Below, one piece after another: positions 32,959-44,484 of a stretch of DNA of 64,000 nt. The translations under genes and the position numbers were made by a program. Below the pieces are notes generated by a model. It saw only the letters and a list, made by a program, of their open reading frames with translations, did not search any database and had not been told where the DNA came from. The stretch is taken from NCBI GenBank assembly GCA_964019695.1, contig OZ026530.1, positions 42,641,716-42,705,715 on the forward strand. The letters run 5' to 3'. Each line of letters begins with the position of its first letter. Position 1 is the first letter of the stretch. This DNA is from Loripinus fragilis (taxonomy: Eukaryota > Mollusca > Bivalvia > Lucinida > Lucinidae).

Positions 32959-33621
32959 ATGGAATGTTATGATACATGTGGCAAAGCTTTCCCATCCGCC
33001 AGTAGCTTAAACAAACATCTTAAAATACACAAGAGAAAGAGACAATATGTATGTGACACCTGTGGTAAATCTTTTAATCATAACAGAAACTTGAAACGTC
33101 ACCTCTTTATACATACTGGAGAGCAACCATACAAGTGTGTTACATGCGGTAAGGCCTTTTCTCAAGTCGGTAGTTTAAACCAGCATGTAAAGATACATAC
33201 TGGAGAGAAATTATACATATGTGATACATGCGGTAAAGCCTTCTATCAAGTCAGTCACTTAAGCCAACATATTAAAATACACACTGGAGAGAAACCATAC
33301 ATGTGTGATACATGTGGTAAAGCCTTCTCTCGAGTCGATAGCTTACAGATCCATCTTAAGATACACACTGGAGAGAAACCATACACATGTGATAAATGCG
33401 GTAAAGCCTTCTCTCACGTCAGTAGCTTAAACAGACATCTAAAGATACATACTGGAGAGAAACAATACAAGTGTGATACATGTGGTAAAACCTTCTCTCG
33501 AGTCGATAGCTTACAGAACCATCTTAAAATACACACTGGTGAGAAAGCATACGAATGTGCATGTGGGAAAGCCTTCCTTGACGCCAGGAACTTACAAAGG
33601 CATATTAAAATACATTATTAA
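32959..33621 (+). CDS. Eight-finger C2H2 zinc-finger protein (locus B)
   Basis: 220 codons, ATG at 32959, TAA at 33619-33621. The frame is open upstream only to a TAG at 32929. Six regular fingers have Cys/His at residues 32/35/48/52, 60/63/76/80, 88/91/104/108, 116/119/132/136, 144/147/160/164 and 172/175/188/192. The first finger is C3-x3-C7 with H20/H24 (one residue extra) and the last is C200-x1-C202 with H215/H219 (one residue missing). The first linker is KRKRQY instead of TGEKPY. Helix residues -1,2,3,6 for the regular fingers: HRNR, QGSQ, QSHQ, RDSI, HSSR, RDSN. Probable nuclear DNA-binding protein without a visible effector domain; it could be the last exon of a longer gene. Shares SRVDSL fingers with locus A. 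Confidence 0.85.
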   Translation: MECYDTCGKAFPSASSLNKHLKIHKRKRQYVCDTCGKSFNHNRNLKRHLFIHTGEQPYKCVTCGKAFSQVGSLNQHVKIHTGEKLYICDTCGKAFYQVSHLSQHIKIHTGEKPYMCDTCGKAFSRVDSLQIHLKIHTGEKPYTCDKCGKAFSHVSSLNRHLKIHTGEKQYKCDTCGKTFSRVDSLQNHLKIHTGEKAYECACGKAFLDARNLQRHIKIHY

Positions 33622-34627
33622 AATAATAGATGCATGTACTGTACAATTTACATGTAGTTTTGACTTTGTACTTTTCAAATACAGCAGTTTAAACTTTCTT
33701 AAAGTTTTCATAAAGCCAGTTTTCCATCGACTTCAATGGTGATGTTGTCCAAATATTGTCAAAAAACTTGTCAAATGTTCCAATATCTGCAGTTTCAAGA
33801 TTCATGAAATATTACCTTATTTGTGAAACTTTCAAATGTCACCAAAAGCATAGAAATATAGGCGATCGGCCGAGAGGGGTCAAAATATGACCATGCACCC
33901 CCTGACAGATTTGTACACCATATCTTAAAATGAAGTCTTATATGTCCTCGTTATGATAGGATATGATGTAGGCATCGAAAATTGTATGAATGCCTGAAAA
34001 AGGGACCTTACGAGTCATACTGAAAACCTACTAATTTAGCATATTGCTCATAGTATTAATAATCAACACTCTTAAAATGATACCGTTTTTCTTGAATATG
34101 CAAAGTTTCACTGAACGAAAGTAAACTACGATAATATTTATATGCATGGCACAAAATAATGATAAAAATTAAGAAATAGTATTAATATTACAGGGGAAAA
34201 GGTACCATTGTAAAGCCACACATGTATGAGAGTTCTTCCAAAGTGCTAAAGTATTTAGACCGTGACTGCTAATAGACCCTCTGTATCCAACAGCGAATAT
34301 TGTTCGCTATGATTTTCTGCATCTACATTTTAGAAGGTGTAAAAATACACATGTTGGCATTCTGTCACTTGAAGCGTTACAGTTCAACAGCCATGTAAAC
34401 CACGTTACCCTAAAACAAATAATGTAAGTATCAAAAGCATTCCTTATTCTTACATATCAATAATACATTTTAATTGACAGTATGACCAGCAGTATAATCT
34501 TAACTCATTAATGTACCACTTATTACTGATACATACGTTACTTATTTTGAATACATAGATTTAGTGCAATAATACCATTATATGAGTTATGTCATCATTC
34601 TTACTTACTTTTCAAACTGTTAAGGGG
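33622..34627. other. Non-coding 3' flank of locus B up to the gap
   Basis: AT-rich, with no open frame of note. No clear canonical polyadenylation signal was seen close to the stop codon. No repeat family was recognised. Confidence 0.3.
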
Positions 34628-34827
34628 NNNNNNNNNNNNNNNNNNNNNNNNNNNNNNNNNNNNNNNNNNNNNNNNNNNNNNNNNNNNNNNNNNNNNNNNN
34701 NNNNNNNNNNNNNNNNNNNNNNNNNNNNNNNNNNNNNNNNNNNNNNNNNNNNNNNNNNNNNNNNNNNNNNNNNNNNNNNNNNNNNNNNNNNNNNNNNNNN
34801 NNNNNNNNNNNNNNNNNNNNNNNNNNN
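34628..34827. other. Assembly gap, 200 N
   Basis: A run of exactly 200 ambiguous bases, a conventional placeholder length. It directly precedes a palindromic tandem array that is a likely cause of the assembly break. The open frame spanning it is an artefact. Confidence 0.99.
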
Positions 34828-34859
34828 TATAATTTTGAAGAAAATTTCTTTAGCTTATT

Positions 34860-35335
34860 TTGTTCTTGAAAAGTCCTAGAAAATGTTCTAGAACATTATT
34901 AGAACATTAGTAGAACTTGTGGGTTCTAAAAAGTACAAAATATGTTCTAGAATAGTTTTGATCATTTGTAGAACTTGTGCGTTCTAAAAAGTAATAAATA
35001 TGTTCTAGAACTTAATTTGTATAATTTTGTAGAAAATTTCTTTAACTTATTAAGTTCTAGAAAAGTTCTAGAAAGTGTTCTAGAATATTATTAGAACATT
35101 TGTAGAACTAACTGGTTCTAGAATCGTTCTAAAAGTATTCTAGACTATTTCTAGAATGCTTTCAGAACCAAACAAGTTCTAGAAATGTTCTTGATTTGTT
35201 CTAGAACAGTGTTCTAGAACGGTTGTAGAACAAGAGTTCTAGAACTATCATTTTCAACTGGTTTAGAACCGTTCTAGAACTGTTCTAAACGTTCTAGAAC
35301 TGTTCTAGAACTGCTCCAATTTGTAGAACATAATT
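34860..35335. repeat. TTCTAGAA palindrome array
   Basis: I count 15 perfect TTCTAGAA octamers, mostly within GTTCTAGAAC decamers, in about 475 bp, plus many half sites (gtagaac, ttctaaa). Spacing is irregular, short at the right end (three decamers within about 40 bp) and longer at the left. The pattern TTCnnGAA also matches the core of heat-shock elements. No coding frame. Confidence 0.9.
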
Positions 35336-35699
35336 TCGCAGGGGTGATCAGACTGCTCTTCTTGAAGCATGCTGATCTGAGACTCTTTTTTTTTAATATA
35401 TGCTTATTTGCCTATATTAGTTGTTTAATTCTTTGTTGCAAATAGTTTGGGTCCAGATCTAGCCTGGAGGTTATTGATTTAAAAAAAAATGGACCTGTTT
35501 CAACAAAATATTTTTTTTAAGGTATGCCATTTTTTTATATAGCTTCAGCCTAGTGCAAGAATGAATAACAATGAGATCTAGCAGGAAAAGTTTATTATCA
35601 TAATTATAACACTTGCATACCTTGAAACATTCAACTCATAATATGGGCCAAACATTTGGTACATATAACATATCACAGGTTTATATAAACACAAATTTG

Positions 35700-35830
35700 C
35701 AGCGTAAAATTGTAAAAATCCCCTTACCCATAATTCTTAGCATATGACTTGGGTGCTCAAAAGAACCGTCTCATTGAGACGATTCTTTTGAGTACCCACA
35801 ACATATGTTTTGGTTGAAAAATAAGAAAAG
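35700..35830. mobile_element. Hairpin MITE, copy 1 (ctcaaaagaacc...ttcttttgag)
   Basis: An inverted repeat gggtgctcaaaagaaccgtc / gacgattcttttgagtaccc meets at tcattga. The flanks cagcgtaaaattgtaaaaa and caacatatgttttggttgaa are shared with the copies at 36690, 44485 and 46015. Confidence 0.75.
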
Positions 35831-36052
35831 TATTTTTTTGGGGGGTACACACTCTTAACTAAAGGCCTGACATATGCTGTCAGTGAAGGCTCGGACAAGC
35901 CTGCACATGTACACAGTCTTGCTACAGCCTTCAGTATTTTGAGGCTAACTTTCTATTTATCCTATGTACTACACAAAGTTAACTCTGTTTCGCCAAACAG
36001 TATATTTGATTCTGATTCAAATTAACTCTTTGCATGCTGTTTTTTTTTTCAT

Positions 36053-36202
36053 GCCTTTTTGTGGTCTGCTGACATTTTTCAAAATTCACTTTTTCAAATA
36101 ATTCTTTCATTGTCAAACAGTTTGGATCCAGATCAGGCCCAATGTTCTAGCGGGCCTGATTTAGGTCCAAACTGCAAAGATCATCAGCAGACGACAAAAT
36201 TC
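36053..36202. mobile_element. GGATCCAGATC MITE, copy 1
   Basis: Outer ends tttttgtggtctgctgac and atcagcagacgacaaaa are inverted repeats, and inner inverted blocks cagtttggatccagatcagg / gcctgatttaggtccaaact flank tgttctagcgg. Translated fragments of this family (LDPDQA, IQTVCK) produce spurious open frames across the region. Confidence 0.75.
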
Positions 36203-36684
36203 GCCACTAGGATTTTGAAAATAGGAGTAAAATTGCTGTTTGCCAGAGTTCTATTGGCACTTTTGAAAAAGTTAGAGTCAGAATCAAAAAGTTGGAGTAA
36301 AATAATCCAAATTTGGAGTTAGTGAGAACCCTGCGCTGGCAAGCAAAGTGTTAATACTACCCATGAAATGGCCAAAGCAACATGCATTGAGTTAATTTCA
36401 TGTGCAATAGGTTTATGGATACCCCTATCTTTCACTTGTATCTTTTTATACAGTCAACACAGACATACAAGAGTACACACACACAAAAAGAAGGTCAAAC
36501 AAAAACGGCCTTAACCAGTTTCTGCCATTCACTACAAAATTTAATGTTGTCTGCTTGCTCAACTAACTCAACTGCTAGTACATGATTATGTACTTTGGTA
36601 GACTTTATTCTTCCTAGAGAACAATTGGATCAGAATCTCAGGCCTTTAGTAAGGGTGCGTAACAGAAAAACATTTTTCTTATTT

Positions 36685-36790
36685 CTCAACCGAAACATAT
36701 GTTGTGGGTACTCAAAAGAACCCTCTCAATGAGAGGGTTCTTTTGAGCATCCAAAACATACGCAAAAAATTATGGGTAAGAAAATATTTA
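36685..36790. mobile_element. Hairpin MITE, copy 2, reverse orientation
   Basis: Sequence aaacatatgttgtgggtact + caaaagaaccctctcaatga + gagggttcttttgagcatcc is the reverse complement of copy 1 with few changes. The perfect inner stem is tcaaaagaaccctctc. Confidence 0.8.
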
Positions 36791-37130
36791 AAATTCTACT
36801 CTGAAAATGTTTGTTTATCTAAACATGTCATCTATATTTCTTTGCTTTCTTCAGCAAATTATTTCAGCTCATCATTTGAAATTCAATTTCCTAAATACAG
36901 CACTAAAAGAGTTAGGTCCCTTTTTGTTTGATATGCTTATACCAGGCATACACATGGAGCAAGGACTACATAATAAAATAATAAAAAAAAGTATACACCA
37001 TAAATAATGGGCGGACAACAGAAAATTTGTGATCGTTCAAACATGATAAAATTAAAAGATCAATGGTCAGTTGTTTGAAACACTAACCCTTTTCCTGCTA
37101 TTCATGACAAATGAGTATCGGCGTGATTTC

Positions 37131-37345
37131 CAACATTGTGGTATTTTGAATAGTGTAGACTCAGACGAGCCTGTCCAGTCTCCTTTTGAGCTTAGAAACT
37201 CCAAATGCTGTTCGGTTAGTAGCTTAACACTCATAAAATATTCAAGGGACTAGCAAAGGCTCTGATCAGACTGCACATATGCGCAGGCTGGTCTGAGCCT
37301 TCGCTGGTTTCACATACCACATTTCTGGAAATTTCATGTCCCGGC
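37131..37345. mobile_element. Interspersed element shared with 63632-63830
   Basis: Blocks gtagactcagacgagcctgt, ttagaaactccaaatgctgt, agtagcttaacactcataaa, ggctctgatcagactgcaca and gcaggctggtctgagccttc occur in the same order at the right end of the window. The ends (ttgtggtatttt / acataccacatt) are weak inverted repeats. Class unknown, probably a DNA element. Confidence 0.65.
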
Positions 37346-38145
37346 TCAAATGTTGGCTGATTTTTCATCTGCTGATGTACTTTGATGGCTTCTATTACAA
37401 TATGAACCCATTTCAGATGGCTCCTCTGATCAGGGTTCATATTGTTTGCTTCCATGATAAAACTAGTCTTAAATGCATATGAATCAATGCAGCAGATGTA
37501 ATAAGCAGGCAGCATTTTTAGAATTTAAATTACAACTTATCAACATTTCAACAAAATATAGCGAAAAAAATGTTCTTTTTAAACTCTCAGATGTTGCTAA
37601 ATATTAAAATGCCAACAATGTTGGCATTTTAACATTATGAGCATTATAAATTACATGCTCAGTAGTTGATTTGAGCATGGATCAGGACCTGGCTGGATAT
37701 TTTCTCTAATTTAAACTGCTTACAAGGTGAAAAAGTGGTAATGGTAAATTATATGGTCATGTATTTCATTTAAAACTGAAATGTGTGATCACTAAGGCGG
37801 TATTCAGTGGCGGATCCATAGTGTTTTGTTTTGTACCCCCTCCGCTACCACCGCTTTGAAATATGCTATGAAATAATTTGGTCTCAGTGAGACCGAATTG
37901 TTTCATTTTCACAGGATATTTCATAAAAAAGAAATAAAATCAGCAAAGCGAACCCCCTCCCTAACATCTTTATATATTTGCGAACATCAAATCCTGTAAA
38001 GTCTGACCAGACTTCCCAGATCTTCGTAAACACAATATGCTGATGCTCAGTGAGGACTTAAAATTGCTGGACAAAAACACAAAGAGGAGAAATAGTTAGC
38101 ATTTTTTTATATGTATATCTTTACATGCTGCATACTTCTTCGCGA

Positions 38146-38340
38146 TTTTGTTGTCGTCTGCTGACTTCTTTCAATCAAAAAATCATTCAGGAACAAAATC
38201 AAAATGTCAAACTGTTTGGATCCAGATCATTCTCTTTCAGGAACAAAATCAAAATGTCAAACTGTTTGGATCCAGATCATTCTGTTGGTCCTGATCTGGA
38301 TCCAAACTGTTTTCAAATGTTATCAGCAGATGACAAAAGT
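38146..38340. mobile_element. GGATCCAGATC MITE, copy 2, with internal 49-bp duplication
   Basis: Outer ends ttgttgtcgtctgctgac and tatcagcagatgacaaaa. The segment caggaacaaaatcaaaatgt...ggatccagatcattct is present twice in tandem (offset 49 bp), giving two left inner blocks and one right inner block. Confidence 0.8.
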
Positions 38341-38345
38341 TACTG

Positions 38346-38770
38346 CTAGCAGGGAAATAGTCATCCTAGTCTCCTGGCCATGGTTTACCCTTGTCCTGCT
38401 GAAAAATCTACTAACTATACAGACTTGATTTCAAGATATTTTTCAACCTTTTCCTATTGTCAATTAACAGAACCTATATATACAGGACAAAAAAAATTTG
38501 GTTGTTTGAAACTTGTCCTTCATATTGAGTATATAGTCTTATATTAATCTAAGTATAAGTAGCTTCTTATCTATGCTCTACAGCATCTACTATCAAAAAA
38601 TTACAGATAGGTAAATATACAGATGTCTGCAAATTATAGATCAATATGTCCATGTGACCTATTATATGTCCACTTTCAAATTTTATCATATTGTCTCTGA
38701 TCAAGTATTAGCTGTATTCCACCCTATAAGTGCACTGTGTCTATAGTCTGACTCTTCAGAGCTAACTATG

Positions 38771-38813
<43 letters not shown>

Positions 38814-40420
38814 GAAATGTCCAGAATAATCTTTTTTCATATATATACTGGGCTTTAGATAAGCTTTATTTTCAAAAGAGTACTGTACTTGTCCATTTTT
38901 AAAAAAGGTGTAACAAGAAATTTTTATGATTACTGATGACTATTCGTCTTAAAAAAACATACAAAGTAATTATTTCAATTGAGCCTGGGCTTGCTGTTTG
39001 TTTTCCTATGCTATTCATTAACAAAAAAGTAAACGATATTTAATTTCTCTTTGGCATAGTAGGTTTTGGGTTTAGCAGGAATACAACTAAGCCACAATGG
39101 GAATGGGGGTAGGGTGCGGGAGATGAAGAATTTTTGGAAAAAATAGTGCCATTCGGAGCATTATGAGTCCCCTTTAGGTGGCTTAAATTGTATGCTTTGG
39201 GAGGGGGTTGTGTGGAAATCATCAAAATGTAGAATCTTCAGGAACTAGGTGCTACTTAAAAACTTAAGAAAAAGATGATTTTATAGAAATTTATTCTCAT
39301 CAGACAGATAGACCGAAAAACGATAATAGATAAATAGGACCAACTTTTGCATACGCCAATACTTGTTTGGATTTTGTGTATTGGATTCTAGCGACACAGG
39401 TCATCTGATCACTTTTCTAAAAAGAAAAGGCGGCTGGATTTCAGAGATGTTTACGGAAAATACTGTTCCTTCTTGCAAGAAAGCATTGTGTGCTAGGATA
39501 TGGCTTGAATTTAATGACTTTCTTTTGACAGCGTGTCGTGAAACCGAAAGCAAAACACACAGCATTCCTCTGTGGTTTCTGATTGTTTCCACAAGCTACA
39601 CCGTTGATCCGTCGGAGATTTGCGCTTGCTTCATTTCTAACTGATCTATATTTAGAATGCAGTTACGAAGATTTGCTATGCATTCATGCCGAAAGGAAAA
39701 TTGTTGGATTACTTCTACCTTTTTCCTATCGTGTGAACAAGAAACTAAATATAATATTTCGGACATTATGCTCTGGAAAAACATTGAATGAGGAATGCTT
39801 ACTTTGTTTTTCGTACATGATACGTTCTAAAATTTAAGTAAACACATATCCTGCCAAATATTTGTGTTATTTACGCGGTACGCAAGCTTATCTAAAGCCC
39901 TTTATACATGTTAAAATGAAGTGGTGAAATAAAATTTGTGTTTCTCCTTGTGGAATGGATAATATTGTTTCTTCAGCGGCACTTAGAATGAGATCATTTT
40001 TCTGTATTTCACCCCTATAGACCCTATATTTCTAAAGCAAAATCTTCCATTTGGTGAACTGACTTGCCAATAAATGAAAGAAAAAATATTTGCCCTGAGT
40101 AGACTGCTCATTTAGCAGCATACACTAGACTAGAAAGAGAACATGTTTCCATGTTTCTCCACTTAAGATTCTGATTTTCTAAAATGGAATCTTCCAATTG
40201 GTGAATTGGTCTTATACATACTAGCTTTCAATAAATAAATATACAAGTAATAATTATCCCTGAGTAGATTACTCATCCTATTCAGGTTGGTCTGTGACTT
40301 TTGTGTTTGTAGTTCTCTGAGCAGTGTAGTTATGGAATCCATTGAGTTAAAATTTTGAAAATGCAGTGACTAAATCAATCACTCTTCATTGACAGTTATA
40401 AATTAACACTTTAGCTTGTC
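38346..40420. other. Mostly non-coding; microsatellite and unrecognised open frames
   Basis: Apart from the (aat)n run at 38772, the only features are open frames at 39363-39644 (TTG start) and 39583-39837 on plus and two on minus. Their translations have no motif I know and overlap each other, so I do not call a gene. Confidence 0.3.
38772..38812. repeat. (aat)n microsatellite, about 13 units
   Basis: An uninterrupted trinucleotide run of about 41 bp after gctaactatg. Confidence 0.95.
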
Positions 40421-40439
40421 ATATGTTGTAACCTTTGCA

Positions 40440-40600
40440 AACAGTTTGGATCCAGATTAGGACTGAAATTCTGGATCCAATTTGATAAAATGTCGGTCGA
40501 GATCTGAATTCAAACAGTTTGACACTCTTTTAGTGTTTCTGAAAGAATTATATATATGAAAAACAAAATGAAATAAGTCAGCAGACGACAACAAAAGAAT
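40440..40600. mobile_element. GGATCCAGATC MITE, copy 3, diverged
   Basis: Inner block acagtttggatccagattag, opposite block gagatctgaattcaaacag, then a gtcagcagacgacaac end. The left outer end is not recognisable. Confidence 0.6.
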
Positions 40601-40931
40601 AAGAATAAACAATTACATGTACCCAGAATGCAAAGAGTTTAAATATAGAAATTTCAACCTGTGACTCCTTCACATACAAAATGGGCAAATCCATGTTTAT
40701 TGTAATTTTGATCTAAGATACTGAGTTATGCAGCACCTGAGAACTTATATAAACAGACCTTTAACATTGGTATGGCATTTAGCATACGACAGCAAAAGCA
40801 TTAACAAAATTACTCCACCCCTCACTTCCCCACCCCCCGCATGCAAAGAATCAGTTTATAGTCTTGTAGGTCAATGTGGTTAAATAGGAGCATGAATTAA
40901 CTCAGTATGCCGAGTAATTTTTCATGATTTT

Positions 40932-41092
40932 TTTGTCATCTGTTGACCTTTTTAAAATAATTTTTCAAAAAATCTTTCAGCAGGGACGCAACCATGTAGT
41001 GTTAACATTTTGGATCTAGATCAGGTCCAATGTTTTGTCTGGCCTGATCTGGGTTCAAACTGTATGAAAAGATCAGCAGCAGATGACTTTTT
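40932..41092. mobile_element. GGATCCAGATC MITE, copy 4
   Basis: Outer ends ttttgtcatctgttgacc and agcagcagatgactttt; inner blocks tttggatctagatcaggtcc and ggcctgatctgggttcaaac. Confidence 0.75.
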
Positions 41093-41454
41093 GCCACTGG
41101 CAGACAGTTCCTTACATGGGAATATTTTGTCCTGAAAAAGATGTCTGCTTATTACAACTGTGCTGCCTGTATATTCAAGTGCACTTCAGCCTAGATCTTA
41201 TGGAAGCATGACCTTAGACTGCTCACAAGGAGCTGTCATAGACTACCTATATAGGCCACCTAAAAACTTAAGCTGCAGCTTAGGGAGCAGATAACAAAAG
41301 TAGTGAGTGGTGGTAATGAGTTTAAAAGATATTTTACATATGTAGAACCTGTTGAGATAGCTCAAGCAGACAACAAAAAAAGCATTCAAAATTACCCAGT
41401 AAGATGCAAAATTAAAGACATTCCACAGGGACAGAAATACTATATTTTTAGCTC

Positions 41455-41545
41455 ACCTGAGCCAAAGGATCATGGGTGAGCTAATAGTATATTAGTCACT
41501 CCGTCGTCCACAATTTTTTTTAGAAATTTATCATACAAAATAGAC
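41455..41545 (+). repeat. AGCTCACCTGAG repeat, terminal fragment
   Basis: The palindromic start tagctcacctgagccaaagg + atcatgggtgagctaatag is followed by tcactccgtcgtccac. The same start recurs at 46883. Probably the end of an abundant mollusc repeat. Confidence 0.6.
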
Positions 41546-41904
41546 CCTCAATTTGTATGCGATGATACACCACAGATGATGTGGGTTAAGTAAAAGCAAT
41601 TTTACATAGTTTGGTATTCAATATTGGTAGAAAAAACTGGTGATAAGACCCAGACTGTAAGGGAGCGAAATTATATCAGAATTTACACTTTCATTTTTAT
41701 TCTTGCAGGTAACAAGGACAACCATAGAATCTCTGATTGGTTTGGAAATTCGCCAAGATCCAACCATTAGGACATAGGAGTAAGCTGCCCTTGAGCTTTG
41801 GAAAAATCCCCATAGACTTATTATGGGAGACATGTTATTACCCGTATTTACGCACATAGAGTGGATGTGGTAGGTTTTTTTATTTTTGTTGGTGTTAGTA
41901 CTAC

Positions 41905-42012
41905 ATGTACATAGTAAACACACTGTATGCCAAAGGGACAATATAGAATTCAATCTTTTTGGAATGTTTGGCATGTACATTGTGATTTATGTAAGCATTT
42001 AGGAATAGATTA
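41905..42012. repeat. Diverged half of the 4960-5376 fold-back
   Basis: ctgtatgccaaagggacaat...gtttggcatgtacattgtga + tttatgtaagcatttaggaa + tagatt aligns with the inner left arm at about 5069-5152. The second arm is absent and unrelated sequence follows. Confidence 0.6.
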
Positions 42013-42318
42013 CAGTCATTATGAAACTTTACGGGACCGGCGGTCCTGACTGGCGGATTAACCTGCAGTCTGACAAGAGTTACCTCGTCACAGGACCGAC
42101 TGTGCCCAAAAGTTACTGTTTTGGCGGAATATAACAAAATACTCTGTTTTAATCAACCAATCAAAAGTCATATTTGAAAACTGTGTTTAGCAGCAATCAA
42201 TATTTTGTTTACTGAGCTGTCTTGGATATTTTGCCTTCATTGGTCTTTATACATAATATTACATTCAAACTTAAAAACTTATATTTTTTTCTTTTTTTGT
42301 TGTTCGTTCTCATATGGT

Positions 42319-42361
42319 GTCGGTCTGGTGAAATTGTGGTTTGTCAATCCACCAGACCGAC
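42319..42361. repeat. 12-bp inverted repeat
   Basis: gtcggtctggtg at 42319-42330 and its exact complement caccagaccgac at 42350-42361, with a 19-nt loop. Confidence 0.7.
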
Positions 42362-42637
42362 TGTCCTGTAAAGTCTGGGAAACTTTCTTAAACTCTGAGA
42401 TTAGAGTACCAATCCAGAGGGTCTGTCAGGGTTTTATTTATTTCTTGTAAATACCAACTTTTAAGTGCTAGAAGTTTGATCTGGGGTACGTAAAATTCTT
42501 TCACATCATAAAGTTTTAACAGCTGGAAAAAGAAACTTGTTTTATGAGAAAAATTCAGAATAAAAGTGAATTGCACCAAAGTTGTAATTTTGAGTTTAAT
42601 GTGTGTCCATTTTGTAACCTGGGTTATTTTGCTTGCT

Positions 42638-42772
42638 TTTTTGTCATCGGCTGTTTTTTCCCTAATGTTCTTTCAGAAACACCATCAGAGAGTCAAACAG
42701 TTTCGGTCCAGATCAGTCGAGCCTGATCAGGATGCACACAGTTTGCATTTTTAGGTTAGCAGCAGATGACAC
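42638..42772. mobile_element. GGATCCAGATC MITE, copy 5
   Basis: Outer ends tttttgtcatcggctg and agcagcagatgacact; inner blocks cagtttcggtccagatcag and cctgatcaggatgcacacag. Confidence 0.65.
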
Positions 42773-42944
42773 TAGATACCAAAGTGTTAAAAACCCTTCC
42801 AAATGTTAACCTATGAGTAATGAGATGGGAGTACTTCAAAGCAACTAACTAGCAGGCGGCTGAGAATACATGGTGTACTCCAAGCACCATACTCTGAAGT
42901 CATCAAACCTAATCCACTCAAGTTTAAAAAACTTCTGTTGGGGC

Positions 42945-44360
42945 TTTGAACATATTAGTTATGTGATTATGTTATACACATGTTCAAGTCAGTATACAGC
43001 TCATTACAAGTGGTCAATAACCAGGCAACTTTTCTGACTATTAATGACAAATCAATGACATTCAATGTGTTGGGCCTGATCTGGATCCAAACTGTATGAT
43101 AATGTATGATTTATGTAATACACATGGCCAAGTCAGTATACAGCTCATTACATGTGGTCAATAAGCAGGCACCTTTTCTGACTTCTAACTAGATTTGATT
43201 TTATGACAAATTAATGACATTTAATGTGTTTGGCCTGATCCGGATCCAAACTGTATGATCCTGAATGATTTATGTTATACACATGGGCAAGTCAGTATAC
43301 AGCTCATTACAAGGAGTCAATAGCCAGGCACCTTTTCTGACTATTAATGACAAATCAATGACATTTAATGTGTTGGGCCTGATCTGGATCCAAACTGTAT
43401 GATCCTGAATGATTTATGTTATACACATGGGCAAGTCAGTATACAGCTCATTACAAGGAGTCAGTAGCCAGGCACCTTTTCTGACTATTAACTAGATTTG
43501 ATTTTATGACAAATTAATGACATTTAATGTGTTGGGCCTAATCTGGATCCAAACTGTTTGACGACACTCTCAGGGTGTTCCTGAATGATTTATGTTATAC
43601 ACCTGGTCAAGTCAGTATACAGCTCATTACAAGTGTAAATAACCAGGCACCTTTTCTGACTATTAATGTCAAATTAATGACATTTAATGTGTTGGGCCTG
43701 ATCTGGATCCAAACTGTATGATCCTGAATGATTTATGTAATACACATAGTCTAGTCAGTATACAGCTCATTACAAGTGACCAATAACCAGGCACCTTTTC
43801 TGACTATTAACTAGATTTGATTTTATGACAAATTAATGACATTTAATGTGTTGGGCCTGATCCGGATCCAAACTGTATGATCCTGAATGATTAACGTTAT
43901 ACACATGGGCAAGTCAGTATACAGCTCATTACAAGGAGTCAATAGCCAGGCACCTTTTCTGACTATTAACTAGATTTGATTTTATGACAAATTGATGACA
44001 TTTAATGTGTTGGGCCTGATCTGGATCCAAACTGTTTGACGACACTCTCAGGGTGTTCCTGAATGATTTATGTTATACACCTGGTCAAGAAATTACAGCT
44101 CATTACAAGTGTCAATAACCAGGCACCTTTTCTGACCATTAATGACAAATTAATGACATTTAATGTGTTGGGCCTGATCTGGTTCCAAACTGTATGACCC
44201 TGAATGATTTATGTTATACACATGGGCAAGTCAGTATACAGCTCATTACAAGGAGTCAATAACCAGGCACCTTTTCTGACTATTAACTAGATTTGATTTT
44301 ATGACAAATTAATGACATTTAATGTGTTGGGCCTGACCTAGATCCAAACTGTTTGACACT
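42945..44360. repeat. 144-160-bp tandem array built around a MITE end
   Basis: The block gggcctgatctggatccaaa recurs at 43072, 43231, 43375, 43534, 43694, 43853, 44012, 44170 and 44329. Each copy is followed by ctgtatgatcctgaatgatt, tatgttatacacatgggcaa, gtcagtatacagctcattac, ccaggcaccttttctgacta. Some units include an extra ctagatttgattttatgac block and one type has ctctcagggtgttcct. The constant part is the inner block of the GGATCCAGATC MITE. Confidence 0.95.
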
Positions 44361-44484
44361 CTCAGGGTGTTCCTGAAGGAATTTTTCGAAAAAGATGGTT
44401 TTGAAAAAATCAGCAGATGACAAAATGTATGAAACAAAGTAATAGGTAAAAGATGTGGGTTTCATAGGTTTAGATAAACCAAAA

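Noticed and set aside
34589..34879. 96-codon frame spanning the gap
   Set aside because: Most of it is N; an artefact.
39363..39837. Two overlapping plus-strand frames and two minus-strand frames
   Set aside because: They contradict each other, one starts with TTG, and none has a recognisable domain.
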